Of a stretch of DNA of 64,000 bases, positions 50,930 to 62,929 are shown piece after piece. Both the position numbers and the translations under genes were made by a program. The notes below the pieces were generated by a model, which was given only the letters and a program-made list of their open reading frames with translations, did no database searches and was not told the DNA's origin. Source of the stretch: Ligustrum vulgare (taxonomy: Eukaryota; Streptophyta; Magnoliopsida; Lamiales; Oleaceae); assembly GCA_963555705.1 (NCBI GenBank), contig OY743179.1:20654692-20718691 (forward strand), written 5' to 3'. The number at the start of each line of letters is the position of its first letter. Within the stretch, counting starts at the first letter, position 1.

Positions 50930-52610
50930 AGTTATTAAAAAATATTAATTTCGATAAGTATTTGAAAAACTATAATGTTTGTACATAATTAAAACAAATC
51001 TAAAATGCATGAAAAATAATATTATATCACAATAACTAATTAAATTTAAAAAATAATATAACTAATTCAAATTATAATACCTTCTTTGAATAGTAAGTCA
51101 ATTTATATATTTAAGTAATACATGATTATTAATTTCAATAATTTTTATGAGCTATTATTAATTTTTAAAAAAATACAAATTTAATAGTTTATTTAATTGT
51201 ATATCATGTTTGATGTAATATTATGAGTATAATATTAATTTTGTGAAATACATCAATATATTTCTCACGATTTTTGCATTCTCCCATCGTATTTAAGTTT
51301 TCCAATTCTCGTTCAAAAATATCAATTAAAATATTTAAAATGCGTGCTTAACTTAAACCCGCGAATATTTATATTAACCAATAATTTTTTTTTTTTTTTA
51401 CTTATAAAATCAAATAGTCAAGAATAATAATTACGTAAATTTAGCAATTATTATGATATCACAATATAAAATGTTGAAGTAGAAAAATTATACTGAAAAT
51501 TGTATACTATATAACTGTATAACATTTACGCGACTATTAAAATTAAGAATGATTAAAAAATATAATTCATTATTAACCATAGTATTCACATTTTTTGCAT
51601 TTGCCTATAGTATTTAACTTTTTCACGAAATTTCTTGAGGAAACATTAATCACAATAATGGGTCTCATTATTTCAAATTATAATAGTTTCGTTGATTAAT
51701 AAAAGACAATTTATATATTTAAATAATAAATTGCTGCCATTTGCTTCTTGTATTTTAACCTTTCCCCCCAATTTTCATTCAAAAACACCTATCACATAAT
51801 AATATATAGGATAAATAATTCATAATATTAAAATAAGAATAACAAACAAATAAAATACCTCATTAAATAATAATAATAATAATCAACATCAAATAAAGAT
51901 ATAATATGCTAAACTACATTAAAATATCACTTTTCATTTCTAGAAGGGGAAAAAATACTAAAATTTTCTGAAATGCAAACCACGTATTTTTTAAATAACG
52001 GGTCTCATTATTTCAAATTAATTATGATAGCTTCGTTGAATGATAAAAGATAATTTATATATTTAAATAATAAATTATTGCAATTTGATTCTCGTATTTT
52101 AACCTTTTTTCCCCTATACTATATAGGATAAATAATCCATAATATTAAAAGAACAACAACAAACAAATAAAATACTTCATTAAATAATAATAATAATAAT
52201 AATAATAACAACAACAACAACAATAACAACAACTACTATTACTATAAAATCAGAATCAAATAAAGATATAATATGCTAAACTACTTTAAAATATCACTTT
52301 TTATTTCTAAAAACAAAAAAAAATACTAAAATTATGTTTTGATTATTATTATTTGTTATCTTTTATATTACAAATATTAATAATTTATGAATTATTTATC
52401 TTATATATTATTAAAATAAAAACAACAAACAAATAAAATACATCATACAGTAATAACATATTAATTATAATAACTATAAAATCAATATCAGATAGAGGCA
52501 TAATATACTAAATTAATTTAAAATATTCCTTTTATTTTCTTTTAAAAAGAGAAAAAAAAAGCAATTCAAAAGAAAGAAAGACAAAGCAACCCCAAAAACT
52601 TCAAAATACT
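50930..52610. other. AT-rich tract colinear with 43040-44810, no gene
   Basis: Same words and order as copy A with shortened trinucleotide arrays (about 51865-51885, 52184-52235). No coding sequence. Confidence 0.5.
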
Positions 52611-53975
52611 AATATCTGCCCGTGTTCGGAACTTTCTCCAAGTTTATAAATTGGTTTTTTTTCATTTTTCGAGGTAAAATGTGTGGTTGAGAAGTGGAAA
52701 GAGAAAAGATATGTAATTAAAAAGTGGTTTGAGAAATTGTGTAAATTATAATTTGGTTTATAAATAAAAAAATCATTACCAAACATTAAAAAAAATTAAA
52801 ATAATGCGGCTGTCAGATGGACAATCGCATATTTTCAAGACAAAAATATTCAAATGGGATGTCAGTCAATCCATTTGAATTTGAAATAAAATTTTAAAAA
52901 CATATTTTTTATGTTTTTTTGATAAAATATGTAGTTTAAAAGTGGAAAGAAAAAATGTATGTGGTTAAAAAGTAATTTGAGAAATTATAATTTTAAAATC
53001 ATGTTTGCCAAACAGAGTAAAGAAAAAAAATGTAGTGAAAGAAACACTTTAACCACACACATTTTCTCTATACTCATTCAAAACATTATTTTTTTTTCAA
53101 AAATCATTTTTTGTCACATTTTACCATTAAAATAATATGCAAAAAAAAATTATCTACTTTTAATCTTACATTTTGAAAAATTTGAATTGTAAAATTTTTG
53201 TAAAATGTGTGATCGAAATTTAATAATTGTACATGTATTTAAAATTATTATGATAAAATAAAATATAAGAATGGCACATCACAAAATACTAAATTACAAA
53301 AATATACATTACAGGACAAAAAAAAAAAGTTAACTCTGTTTGTTAAAAGTTTTGTATTTAAAAACTTGTTTTTTTATATTTTCTTGATAAAATGTGTAGT
53401 TGAAAAGTGAAAAGAAAAAATGTATGTGGTTAAAAAGTGATTTAAGAAATTATAATTTAAAAATCTTGTTTTTAAACATGTTTGCCAAACAGAGGAAAGA
53501 AAAAAAATTAGTGCAAAAAAAAAAAAAAAAAAAAACATACTTTAACCACACAAATTTTATCTCCACTTTTTAATCCCACATTTTCTCTATATTTATTCAT
53601 AACATTACTTATTTTTTTTTTTCAAAACTTATTTTCTGTCACATTTTACCAAAAAAATAATCTACACACACACACACAAACTCTACTTTTAACTTTACAT
53701 TCTAAAAAAAATTACTATTTCAAATAATGTGATTTGTAAAATTTTTGTAAAATGTGTGATTGAAATTTAATAATTGTACGTGCATTAAAAATTATTATGA
53801 AAAAATAAAAGATAAGAATGATACGTCACAAAAGACTAAATTACAAAAATATGCATAGCAAGACTAAAAAAAAAAAGTTAGCTCTTTTTGTTAAAAGTTT
53901 TGTATTTAAAAACATTTTTTTTTTATATTTTCTTGGTAAAATGTGTGGTTGAAAAACAGTAGAAGAAAAAAATGT

Positions 53976-53977
<2 letters not shown>

Positions 53978-54026
<49 letters not shown>
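53978..54026. repeat. (TA)n microsatellite
   Basis: About 24 TA units inside the array; the copy A equivalent (46246-46266) has about 10. Confidence 0.9.
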
Positions 54027-54028
<2 letters not shown>

Positions 54029-54256
54029 TTTAACCACACACATTTTCTTTCGACTTATTAATCACACATTTTCTCTATACTTGTTCAAAACATTACATTT
54101 TTGTTTCAAAACTCATTTTCTGACACATTTTACCAATAAAATAATCTACATACAAATTAAAAAAAAAATCTATTTTTAACCTTACATTATGAAAAAATTA
54201 CTATTTCAAATAATGTGATTTGTAAATTTTTTGTAAAATATGTGATCGAATTTTAA

Positions 54257-54790
54257 TAAGGGTCCGTTTGATAGCGAAGGTGGAATTTGGGTAGAAAGAA
54301 AATGAATTCCAGGGAATTGAATTCTAGGTAATTGAATTACTGAGAATTAGAAGTTTAATGTGTTTGATTGGTTTAATTTTCTAGGTGGAAAAAATAGGGA
54401 ATTTTCCAACTTTTGTTATTTGATTGACATTATTTTCCATGAAAAATAAAGTAATTTTTTGCTATTTTAATCAAAAAATTTTTTTTACTTTTTAAATATA
54501 TTTGTACTTGATGATGATAATTTTATTTTTTGGAAAGAAAATAAGTCAATTAACAACAACAAAATTGATTAAACGTGTCCAAAATCATTTTCCATCTATC
54601 ATGGAAAACATTTTTCCACCAAAATCCAAAGAAAATCTTTTCCACCAAATCAAGGAAAATGGAAGAAAAAGTGGGGTCCGCGGAAAAAGTTTTACATGGA
54701 AAATTTTGTCAAACAAACAAACCAAAAGTGGGAATTGGAAAACATATTCCATTTTCCATGAAAAATTTTGTGTAATCAAACATGGCCTAA
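54257..54790. mobile_element. Tourist/Harbinger-like MITE specific to copy B
   Basis: 528 bp (54260-54787) with GG-initial inverted ends (GGGTCCGTTTGAT and ATCAAACATGGCC) and taa on both sides (54257-54259, 54788-54790). Copy A has the uninterrupted 'taataattgtacgtgt' at about 46495. A relative with the same gaaaatggaaaa-type interior lies at 56947-57176. Confidence 0.7.
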
Positions 54791-55249
54791 GTGTACGTGT
54801 ATTAAAAATTATTATAACAAAATAAAAGATAAGAATGGCACATTACAAAAGACTAAATTACAAAAATATACATAGCAAAACAAAACAAAAAAGTTAGCTA
54901 TGTTTGTTAAAAGTTTTGTGTTAAAAAACATTTTTTTTTATGTTTTCTTGATAAAATGTGTGCTTGAAAAGGGGAAAGAAAAATGTATGTGGTTAAAAAG
55001 TGATTTGAGAAATTATAGTTTAAAAATCTTGTTTTTAAACATGTTTGTCAAACAGAGGAAAGAAAAAAATGCAGTGAAAAAAATACTTTAAAAATGGAGT
55101 CAGACGTCGGCTAACACCATTTCAATTAAATGGTGGTTGATACCTGTCGTGTATAAAAAAAATAATAAAAAATAAATAAACAAATTGGGTGGGATTGTGT
55201 CACTTTTATATATAGTATAGATATCATTGTGATTATTGAATGATGATCT

Positions 55250-56221
55250 ACATGCACATATAAAATATGTCAAACAGGCTGAGATTGGTTTACTCACTCG
55301 AAAAGTTGCTCAGGCACTTTGGGTATGAGACATAGTGATCTTGTTTTGTCCATGATCCGGTCGCCTTGATGAAATATCAAGATGAAATTACAGTAAGTAA
55401 TCGTAGTGGATTTGGGTATCCATTGAACTTGTTTAAAAGCTAGATTGAGTTCCCATTTTAGATTTCCTAGAGGAATAAATATAAGGAGAACTCAAGTTAG
55501 GTATCGATGACTACCTGAACTAGAATTTGTATGATGTTATTTTATTTTTAATGAATAAGACATACGTCCTAAGAGAGTGAGAAAACACCATAGCACGTAT
55601 TTCATTCCACATGTGCTCTTACGAACTATATGGGGTAAGTTAGTGAATAGATCATTGCTTCCTCATTGTGTAAGACGCTGAGATTTATATAATCTCATTT
55701 ATACCCTTATGACTTTTGACGATTTCTAGAGATTTTATTTCAGTGATGCTACTTTAGCATGTTACTAATAACTATGATTGATTCGATTTGATGAGACATG
55801 TCTAGGAAAGCACTAATCTAAAGTTGAAGGATTCGAGTAGGAAATGAGAACCATTTTGACCAACATTTGGTTTGTATTGACAGACTGGACAATTTTGTTA
55901 GCCTCTTAAGGTTAAGAACACAATTGTGAATACAACGATACAACATGGAATTCAAGTATGTTCCTCTAACACTCGAGGGATTGGAAATACTTGCATTAAT
56001 GTTGAAAAATGAGTTGGGGTATAGCGAGACGTGATGTTCCTCTAATAGAGCAACTATATACCACTAACAGTTTTATAGTATTGAGAGCTCTAATATTACT
56101 CGTTGATCGCATGATTTATTTGCCGTATGAATTTTTGTGAGATAGACTTGAGAAGGATCTAATGTGTGATATTTGTTATTACTTGTGATTTGGGTCATGT
56201 CCATTATGTGCGAGTGGGAGA
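55250..56221 (+). mobile_element. Copia-like 3' internal region, non-coding
   Basis: 'gcactttgggtatgagacat' through 'gggtcatgtccattatgtg' followed by the PPT-like gagtgggaga (56213-56222) is the typical untranslated region before the 3' LTR of some copia elements. No reading frame left. Confidence 0.5.
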
Positions 56222-56640
56222 TGTTAGAAAATGTGGGTCGTGGGTCACCAGTGTGGGGTGACCCGACCCACAAATATCAAAATGGTTGGAGGGAATGGCT
56301 TGAATTTAAAATTTAAACCTACAACTCTCCAATAACCTCCATAACTTCTACAACCTCCAAATAATGGTATTGGAACAAGATGAGAGAAGATGTTAGAAAC
56401 AAAGAGTAAAATTCATATGTGAAAATATACATAAGTTGGAAAGGCCCTTAAACCACATTTTCCCCCATAAAAGTCACAAAATTAGGCATTTAGATTGTAG
56501 CAAATAATCTCCTTCCATTGTGATCGGGATTGAGACCATGGGAGTGCAAAAAGATGCATAATTAGGAGTTTGAAAAGTAAGGTGATTCAAGTTCAACTAC
56601 ACAAAATATTATGAAATACATCTTTTCTAATAAAATTAGT
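56222..56640 (+). mobile_element. Partial copia LTR
   Basis: Starts TGTTAGAAAATGTGGGTCG right after the PPT. Contains a strong hairpin (56235-56273). The downstream border is not recognisable; no second LTR seen. Confidence 0.45.
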
Positions 56641-56946
56641 CTTTTTTTCCTACAAACGAATTTTTGTAGGGATAAAATTTTGGCTCTAAAAATATTTATA
56701 CTAAAACTACAAATTATCCACCTACAAAATTAATTTTGTAGGCGGAGTTTTATTTTTTCTTACAAAAACTATTTTTTAAATTTAATAAATTTAAATGTAA
56801 ATATGAGCATCCACAATGGATGGACTAAAGCATATGTTAGTGAAGTTAGTTAGCAAGAGGTTGAAAAAATATATAACATGTTAAAACAAATGTTAAGGGA
56901 ATCTTTTTAGTACATGTTAACTTGTATGTTAAATTTGGTTAGTGGG

Positions 56947-57176
56947 TGTGTTTGATTGCATGAGAAAAGATGGAAAAGAAAATATTTTCTAGTTAAATTT
57001 CATTTTCAAGTGTTTGATTGGCAAATTTTCCATGAAATTATTTTCCATCCAAGGTCAAAAAGTGAGAATTTTCCTTAAAATCCTTGAAAATATTTTTCTT
57101 TGGATGGAGGTGGAAAAATGTTTTCAATGGAAAATGATTTTCATTTTCCTTTTCCACCCTCCAGTCAAACATACAC
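56947..57176. mobile_element. MITE related to the 54260 element
   Basis: Inverted ends GGGTGTGTTTGATTG and CAGTCAAACATACAC with interior 'ttttccatgaaattattttcc' and its mirror. Target duplication not resolved. Confidence 0.5.
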
Positions 57177-57540
57177 AATGTTAAGTTGAAAAATTTCCCC
57201 AAAATCTTATTCTTTTTTCTTTAAATTTTTTAATATTGATAAATAAAATTTTTTTTTGTTAATTTCATATTATATAATTTAATGAGATTTTTAAAATGGG
57301 TACCATATTAATATATAAATTTTTTTATTTTAAAAATAAATATTTATTTTATTCTTGAAATTAGTTAAAAATTAAAATATCCATTGTAGCAATTTGTACA
57401 TGTTAACTTTAACATGAGGATGTGTCATTTAACATGTAATTATATGCTTATGTGGCCAGCTAAATTTAACTTATTCAGTGTGGATGCTTTTACAATTATG
57501 TTTTATTAGTAAATTTATTAGAGTAAAAAATAATTTGAAA

Positions 57541-58130
57541 TGAAGCTCGTTATTGCCTAGGGTTCCCAGGTTCTCTCTTAATGTACATAGCCAGATAGCC
57601 TCACGCACAATTGGGGACTATCTCATTTTTCAGAATTTCAAAAATCGCTCTAAAAAATTCAATGACTCCTCCCAATTTCTTTCAAAAAATCAAATCATCA
57701 ATTCGTTTCCCCCCACTCGCTGATTCCATTTCTCCCTTATTTTTCTCGTATTTCCATTCTTCCCTCCTCCATCGCCACGGGACCACAGAAGCTCAATGAA
57801 CTCGCATCCACCACCAAGGCCTCTCGACTCTCCGCTATCCACCGCTCCTTATTTTCCTCAGATCCGAACATTGGGCCTATTACCATATCTTGAATTATTG
57901 CTCATTTAAAACTTTCCCCAAAGTTCATTTTGAACCGATTGCATCTGAGTTTCGTCTTTTGGTCGATTTTTCTTCTTTGCAGTACTCGTTCCATTTTGAG
58001 GTTTTTATGCAATCTCACGTGTTTGGTTATAGAACTCGATAGTGAATGTGGTGAACCAATTATGAACGAAGACAAAGTTATGTGTCATTTTTGTTTTCTG
58101 CCTTTCATGTCAAGAGTTTCTACATGCCAT
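57541..58130 (+). pseudogene. Gene-like exon debris of unknown identity
   Basis: A GC-richer, CT-rich block unlike its surroundings. A short frame from ATG 57611 and another from ATG 57662 (MTPPNFFQKIKSSIRFPPLAD) end at about 57799, and an alternative frame reads KLNELASTTKASRLSAIHRSL. Looks like a 5' UTR and first exon of a plant gene, but no domain is recognisable. Possibly captured by the CACTA-like element whose end is at 58571. Confidence 0.35.
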
Positions 58131-58134
58131 CCTT

Positions 58135-58310
58135 TGTTTGGTAACGGAATCTTTTTTGTTTATAAACATATTTATAAACTATACAATTTTTCATATCATT
58201 TTTTAATCACACACATTTTTCTTTATAATTTTCAACATTATTTTTTACCTCAAAAATCATAAATAAATAAATTTATAAATCAAACAGTGTTATCAAACGG
58301 AGTCAATTCA
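58135..58310. repeat. MITE family 1 copy
   Basis: 'ccatcctttgtttggtaacgg' to 'cagtgttatcaaacggagtc', a full-length copy with 'gtttggtaac'/'ttatcaaac' inverted ends. These give the best view of the family's termini. Confidence 0.6.
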
Positions 58311-58570
58311 TTAAGCTATGCATAGTGTTTAGGATGTTATTTTAGGATATTATTTCAATGAGTGAGTAATTAACATAGATAGGTAGGGATTCGTGAACAG
58401 GTAGCTCAGTATCTGTCTCTCGCACAAAATCCCAATTTTTGTAGTCTAATACATTTCTTCACGATATTTGCGCAACAAATGGTCTTACAATTTTATTTTT
58501 GTCTAGAAATGTTTTTCTTCACAAATGAGAACATTTCCCTACAAAATTAATTTATATGCGGAATGTAAAA

Positions 58571-58581
58571 TTCTTGTAGTG
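58571..58581 (-). mobile_element. CACTA-type terminus
   Basis: The minus strand reads CACTACAAGAA then 'ttttacattccgcatataaa' and 'ttttgtaggg', matching CACTA/Spm-like ends and subterminal repeats. 'cctacaaaattaattttgtag' at about 56730 may be subterminal sequence of the other side. The opposite terminus was not found. Confidence 0.4.
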
Positions 58582-58734
58582 AGAATTCTTGAATTGAATT
58601 TATGTTCAAAAATTCTGCAGGGAAAAAAAAAACTGGCTAGCGGACCATGTAGGGCTAGAAAATTAAAAACGTCTATTTTCTCATTTTATTTTATATAAAA
58701 TAGAGTTCTTGTGTTGATATTTCACTAATATATA

Positions 58735-58862
58735 GCATCCGTCTGGTAAAAAAATCTTTTTTATTTATAAACAATACAATTTTTCAAATAACTTTTTAAT
58801 CACACACATTTTTCCTCTTCAATTTCAACAATTATTTTTTATCTCAAAATCATAAATAAGCA
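58735..58862. repeat. MITE family 1 copy truncating the copia element
   Basis: 'catccgtctggtaaaa' to 'aaaatcataaataa'. Copia RNase H coding begins in the next bases. Confidence 0.55.
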
Positions 58863-59827
58863 TCTGTACCAGCAATATATTCAGCTTCTGTGGAAGATAA
58901 AGCAACTAATTTTTGCAATTGACACTTTCAACTAATGAATGTATCATTTAAAACAAAGAAATATGCAGATGTTGATATTCTATTATCTATATTGCTAGCA
59001 AAGTCAGAATCAACAAATCCTTTAAGATAAAAATTAGATTTTTGTTTATAAAAAATAAGACTCAAGTCAGAGGTACCTTTCAAATATCTAAATAAGCATT
59101 TCATAGCTTCCCAATAAGTTTCACCTGATTTACTCATAAAACTACTGAGTATACTAACAACAAATGAAATATCAGGTCTGGTACAGAGCATAAGATACAT
59201 TACAGAACCAACAGCATTTTGATAAGGCACATTGGTCATTCTGTTTTCTTCTTCTATAGTTTTGAGAGACTGTTCAACAGAGAGCTTGAAATGACTAGGC
59301 AAAGGTAATGAAACAGGTTTTGAATCAAATAGATTAAATCTTTTTAAAATCTTTTCAATATAAACATTTTGATTTAAAACAAGTTTCCCAGTTTCTTTAT
59401 TCCTAAAAATATCCATCCCTAAAATTCTCCTAACATTTCCTAAATCTTTCATTTCAAATTCTGCACTAAGTTTTTGTTTCAGAAGCATAATTTCATTCAA
59501 ATCAGATCCAGCAATCAACATATCATCAACATATAACAGTAGATACATATAACTAGAATTCAGGCATTTAAAATAAAAGCATGGATCATATTGGCTTTTA
59601 ACAAATTTCAAACTTTGTATAAAAGTATCAAATCTTTTATACCACTGTCTAGGTGCCTGTTTTAGGCCATACAAAGATTTTTTAAGTAGGCATGCATAAT
59701 TTTCAGGTTTTTCAAAGCCTTTTGGTTGACACACATATATAGTTTCATCAAGAGAGCCATATAACATCCATTTATTCTAATTCAAGACTGTATTGAGCAA
59801 CTAATGCAAATAAGATTCTAATAGAAG
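58863..59827 (-). pseudogene. Copia reverse transcriptase C-terminal part and RNase H
   Basis: Open 58928-59767. A shortened LYGSLDETIYVCQPKGF (the usual KTAFLHG-LE start is deleted) is followed by CLLKKSLYGLKQAPRQWYKRF, the catalytic YVDDMLIAG, EMKDLG, ILGMDI and NVYIEKILKRF. VPYQNAVGSVMYLMLCTRPDI and the RNase H start GFVDSDFASNIDNRIS then complete it. After a TGA at about 58925, KLVALSSTEAEYIAG continues to the truncation. This is the well-known copia RT/RH arrangement. Confidence 0.9.
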
Positions 59828-61354
59828 TATATTGATAAGTGTATTTTATACACTTATCTATATGTCTAAATTAGAATATATTATTGTCGTTTTTGAATAT
59901 ATGCTCTTTAATTTGTGTTTAATTGTTAATTTGTAGAAAATATCTCAAAAGATGAAGAATGAAGCAATTAATGGAAAAATGGTACAATTGGATGTTGATT
60001 GGAGCTTAATTGAGTATGGGAGAGATATGTGACAACAACCGGGAAATGTACATGGTGCCAAATTTAACGAATCAAAGATTGGAGGACCCAATTGAAGGAA
60101 TTGAGAGCTGAAACGAGCAAATTGAGAAGATTTCAAAGTTTGAGGATTAAATCGCAACAATTAGAAATTGAGGATTGAAGGTGCAATTAAAAGTTAGGGA
60201 CTAACTTAAACAATCAGGAAAAGATGGAAATTGTACATCACGCAATCTCCGGATTCCTACCGCGCGATCGCGCGCAACGCCTTGAATTCTTAACCCGAGA
60301 GTTTTATTGTCAGCCACGCCATCGCTAGGTTTTAAACCACGCGATCGCGTAGCTTCCCGTTGGGCCACGACTTTGGCTTTTTCTGCGAATTTTATCTGAT
60401 TTTCTTCTCTTTTAATCGAGGTCTCTCCAATACCTGTATATAGAACATAAGAGGCGCGAAATCAAGACCTTTGCCTCTTCATAGAATGAGCCACAATAGA
60501 GAATTTAACATCAAATTCTTGGAGAATCAAGCATCGCAAAGGGGCATGAATTGAAGATAATTGAAGAATTGAGACTTGGTGCATGCTTTCCTTTCTTCTT
60601 ATTGTTTTCAATGAATGTTTTATTTTATTGTTTATGCTTTTTAATCATGATGTGTAACTAAATTTAATGTTGGGATGAACGATGTAGCCTAGTTAATTAT
60701 TTTAATTCCAAGTTCCTTTATTTTAGTAATTCGTTGCATGTATTGATTTATTATTGTTTTTAATGCTTGAATTGCTTGATCACCAATTCATTATATATTG
60801 AGTAATTTCCATAATCCTAGAGGGGAGTTAATAATTTAGAACGTGGTAATAAATCCGGTAATTGAACGAGAGATAGAGATATACTCTTGTTATTATTGCG
60901 GCTGTGTGTGAATTCTTGCGTGTTATGCATCTAAATAAGGAATATTCAGACCCTTTGTAGAGATATATGGTTGACTTATTTAGGTAGAATTGATTTAAAC
61001 CCGAGAGAGGAATTTCAATATACATTAGTGAATTCGACTGAATGCATATTTAGGAAATAAAACTGGAATTGGAATTGATTTAATTGGCTCGATAAAATCG
61101 TGAATTTCAACTATTTTACAATCGTTTTTAAAAACAAATCAATTTTGTTTCATTTTAATTCTTTAATTTATGTTCTGCAATTTTAATTTAAACAACCAAT
61201 CACATTCATTTGTTCAAATAAGGTATAGAACTAACATATTTTGATAATTAATAGCAGTCTCCGTGGGACGACAATTCGGACTCTTAGGTCCACTTTATTA
61301 CTCTTCACGACCCGTACACTTGTGGGATATCGCGAGATATCAGTGAACATATAT
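59828..61354 (+). mobile_element. Solo LTR nested in the copia reverse transcriptase
   Basis: LTR 59833-61349 begins TGATAAGTGTATTTTATACAC and ends GATATCAGTGAACA, flanked by 5-bp duplications tatat (59828-59832 and 61350-61354). Removing it with one duplication rejoins the copia coding sequence (PVVKY / TSIRIL). No internal region remains, so LTR-LTR recombination has removed the rest. Same family as 46675-49045. Confidence 0.85.
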
Positions 61355-62077
61355 TTGACTACAGGAGAAAATATTTCATTATAATCAATTCCTTCATTTT
61401 GAGAAAAAAAACTTTAGCTACTAATCTAGCTTTATATCTTGGTTTTATATCAATTAAGTCGCCTTCTTTTATTTTAAAAGTCCATTTACAATCTATTAAT
61501 TTCTTCCTTTCAGGTTTAGAAACAAGAACCCAGGTTTTATTTTTCAATAATGAATTCATTTCATCTTGCATTGCTGCAAGCCAGAGTTTAGAATCTTTTG
61601 AAGAAATAGCTTCTTCATAAGATTCAGGTTCTAATTGTAAAGGTTCAGTGTAAGTAAATGCAGAAAAAAAGTCAGGGTCCTCAAACCTAGAAGGAGGTCT
61701 AATTTCCCTTCTAGTTCTATCTCTAGCAAGTTGATAATTGTCAAGATTTAAGTCTGTTTCAATATCAGCTTCTGTTTCAGGAATAAAATATGGATTTGGT
61801 GACTCTGGTTCAGGAATGTCATATTGAAAATGTGGGGGTTGCTCCACCTGAAACTGAGTATTAGGCAGACCATTTTCATCACTCAGATGGCCTGCACTCA
61901 GCTCAGAGGTGAGAAAATCCTTCTCACTAAGAGAATATTTCAAAATTTCATCTTTACAAGGGAAATTTTTTTCATTAAATATGACAGACATACTTATAAT
62001 GACTCTATAGCCTCCCTGTTCTTTAACCCAAAGTCTATAACCCTTGACCCCTACTCCATAGCCCAAGAAAATACATT
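61355..62077 (-). pseudogene. Copia integrase C-terminal region and reverse transcriptase start
   Basis: Open 61359-62066. A linker rich in Pro/Ser/acidic residues (PPHFQYDIPEPESPNPYF) leads into REIRPPSRFEDPDF, SKDSKLWLAAMQDEMNSLLKNKTWVLV and DCKWTFKIKEGDLIDIKPRYKARLVAK, the classical N-terminus of copia RT. A frameshift in an A/T run then puts IDYNEIFSPVVKY in another frame. Confidence 0.85.
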
Positions 62078-62353
62078 TTAAAGAATCAAAATCCTATTCA
62101 TCCTCTCAGTAACCCCATTTTGATGTGGACTGTAGGTGACAGTCCTATGTCTAAGGATTCTTAAGTCACTGCAGAAAGAATCAAAATCCTGATTACAAAA
62201 TTCTAAGTCATTATCAGTCCTAATTAATTTGACCTTTCTATCTTTCAAGTTTTGGACTAAAGTGATCCAGTTTTTAAATATCTGCACAGTAGCATCTTTA
62301 TATTTAAGCAAATGAACCCAAGTTTTTCGAGAAAAATCATCAACTATAAGCAA
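62078..62353 (-). pseudogene. Copia integrase core
   Basis: LIVDDFSRKTWVHLLKYKD, the second catalytic Asp in IRTDNDLEF and the Glu in HQNGVTERMNR. The D,D,E triad is present when combined with NADLWGP in the preceding piece. Truncated after ERMNR: about 100 codons missing before the next conserved segment. Confidence 0.85.
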
Positions 62354-62793
62354 AAAAAAAATCTAAAATCAGAAACAGAATTGACTGGGACTGGACCCCA
62401 TAAGTCTGCATTCAAATATTCAAGAACATTACTAGATTTATGAATACCTTTATTAAAAGAATTCCTTTTCTGCTTTCCCAAAATATATTTTTCACAAAAA
62501 TTAAGTTTGTGCAAAACATCTTTACCAAAAACTCCTTTCTTTTCTAGTAATTTAAGACCCTTTTCACCAAGGAGTCCTAGTCTTTTATGCCATAAAATGA
62601 TTTTATCATTTTTAGAAACAACATTAAAAGAGTTGGCAGAGAAAGGATGTGTTTTTAACACATAAATTCCATTTGTTTTGGGAGTACTGCAGAGTAAATG
62701 ATTACCCTTAAAGATACTAAGGTAACCTTTATGCAATCTAATATCGTGATATTCAAAATCAAGTACACCAAGAGAAATTAAATTTCTTTTCAA
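62344..62793 (-). pseudogene. Copia GAG-pre-integrase/zinc-binding region
   Basis: LWHKRLGLLGEKGLKLLEKKG, then FCEKYILGKQKRNSF and NADLWGPVPV. The HHCC site is damaged: the second His is Leu (RLGLLGE for RLGHLGE) and one Cys is Tyr (CEKYILG for CEKCxxG). A run of nine A at about 62351-62359 breaks the frame into the core. Confidence 0.85.
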
Positions 62794-62929
62794 GTCGGCA
62801 CATATCTGGTATGATTTAAAGCAAGTGTCTTGTTATTTTCAAGTTTCAACAAGACTTTACCAGTACCTTTAATATCACATTATTACCAAGTTTGACAGAA
62901 CCAGTCAACCAGAACATTCACTGCTAAAG

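Larger units (their letters stand above)
49097..55092. repeat. Segmental duplication, copy B
   Basis: Direct, colinear partial copy of copy A starting in the intron after the SAR1 middle exon and running through both 5' exons, the upstream hairpin, AT-rich tracts and the 0.5-kb array. It lacks the 5.7-kb and 9.8-kb insertions. It carries its own SINE (50014-50113) and MITE (54260-54787). Confidence 0.85.
52880..55092 (+). repeat. About 0.5-kb tandem array (copy B)
   Basis: Landmark 'tttgttaaaagttttgt' at about 53338, 53888 and 54903. The last interval is enlarged by a 528-bp MITE. It includes a (TA)n run (53978-54026). The partial last monomer ends at 55092, where unrelated copia sequence begins. 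Confidence 0.7.

Noticed and set aside
54502..54825. 107-codon frame
   Set aside because: Lies within the 528-bp MITE specific to copy B; repetitive ttttcca/tggaaaa content.
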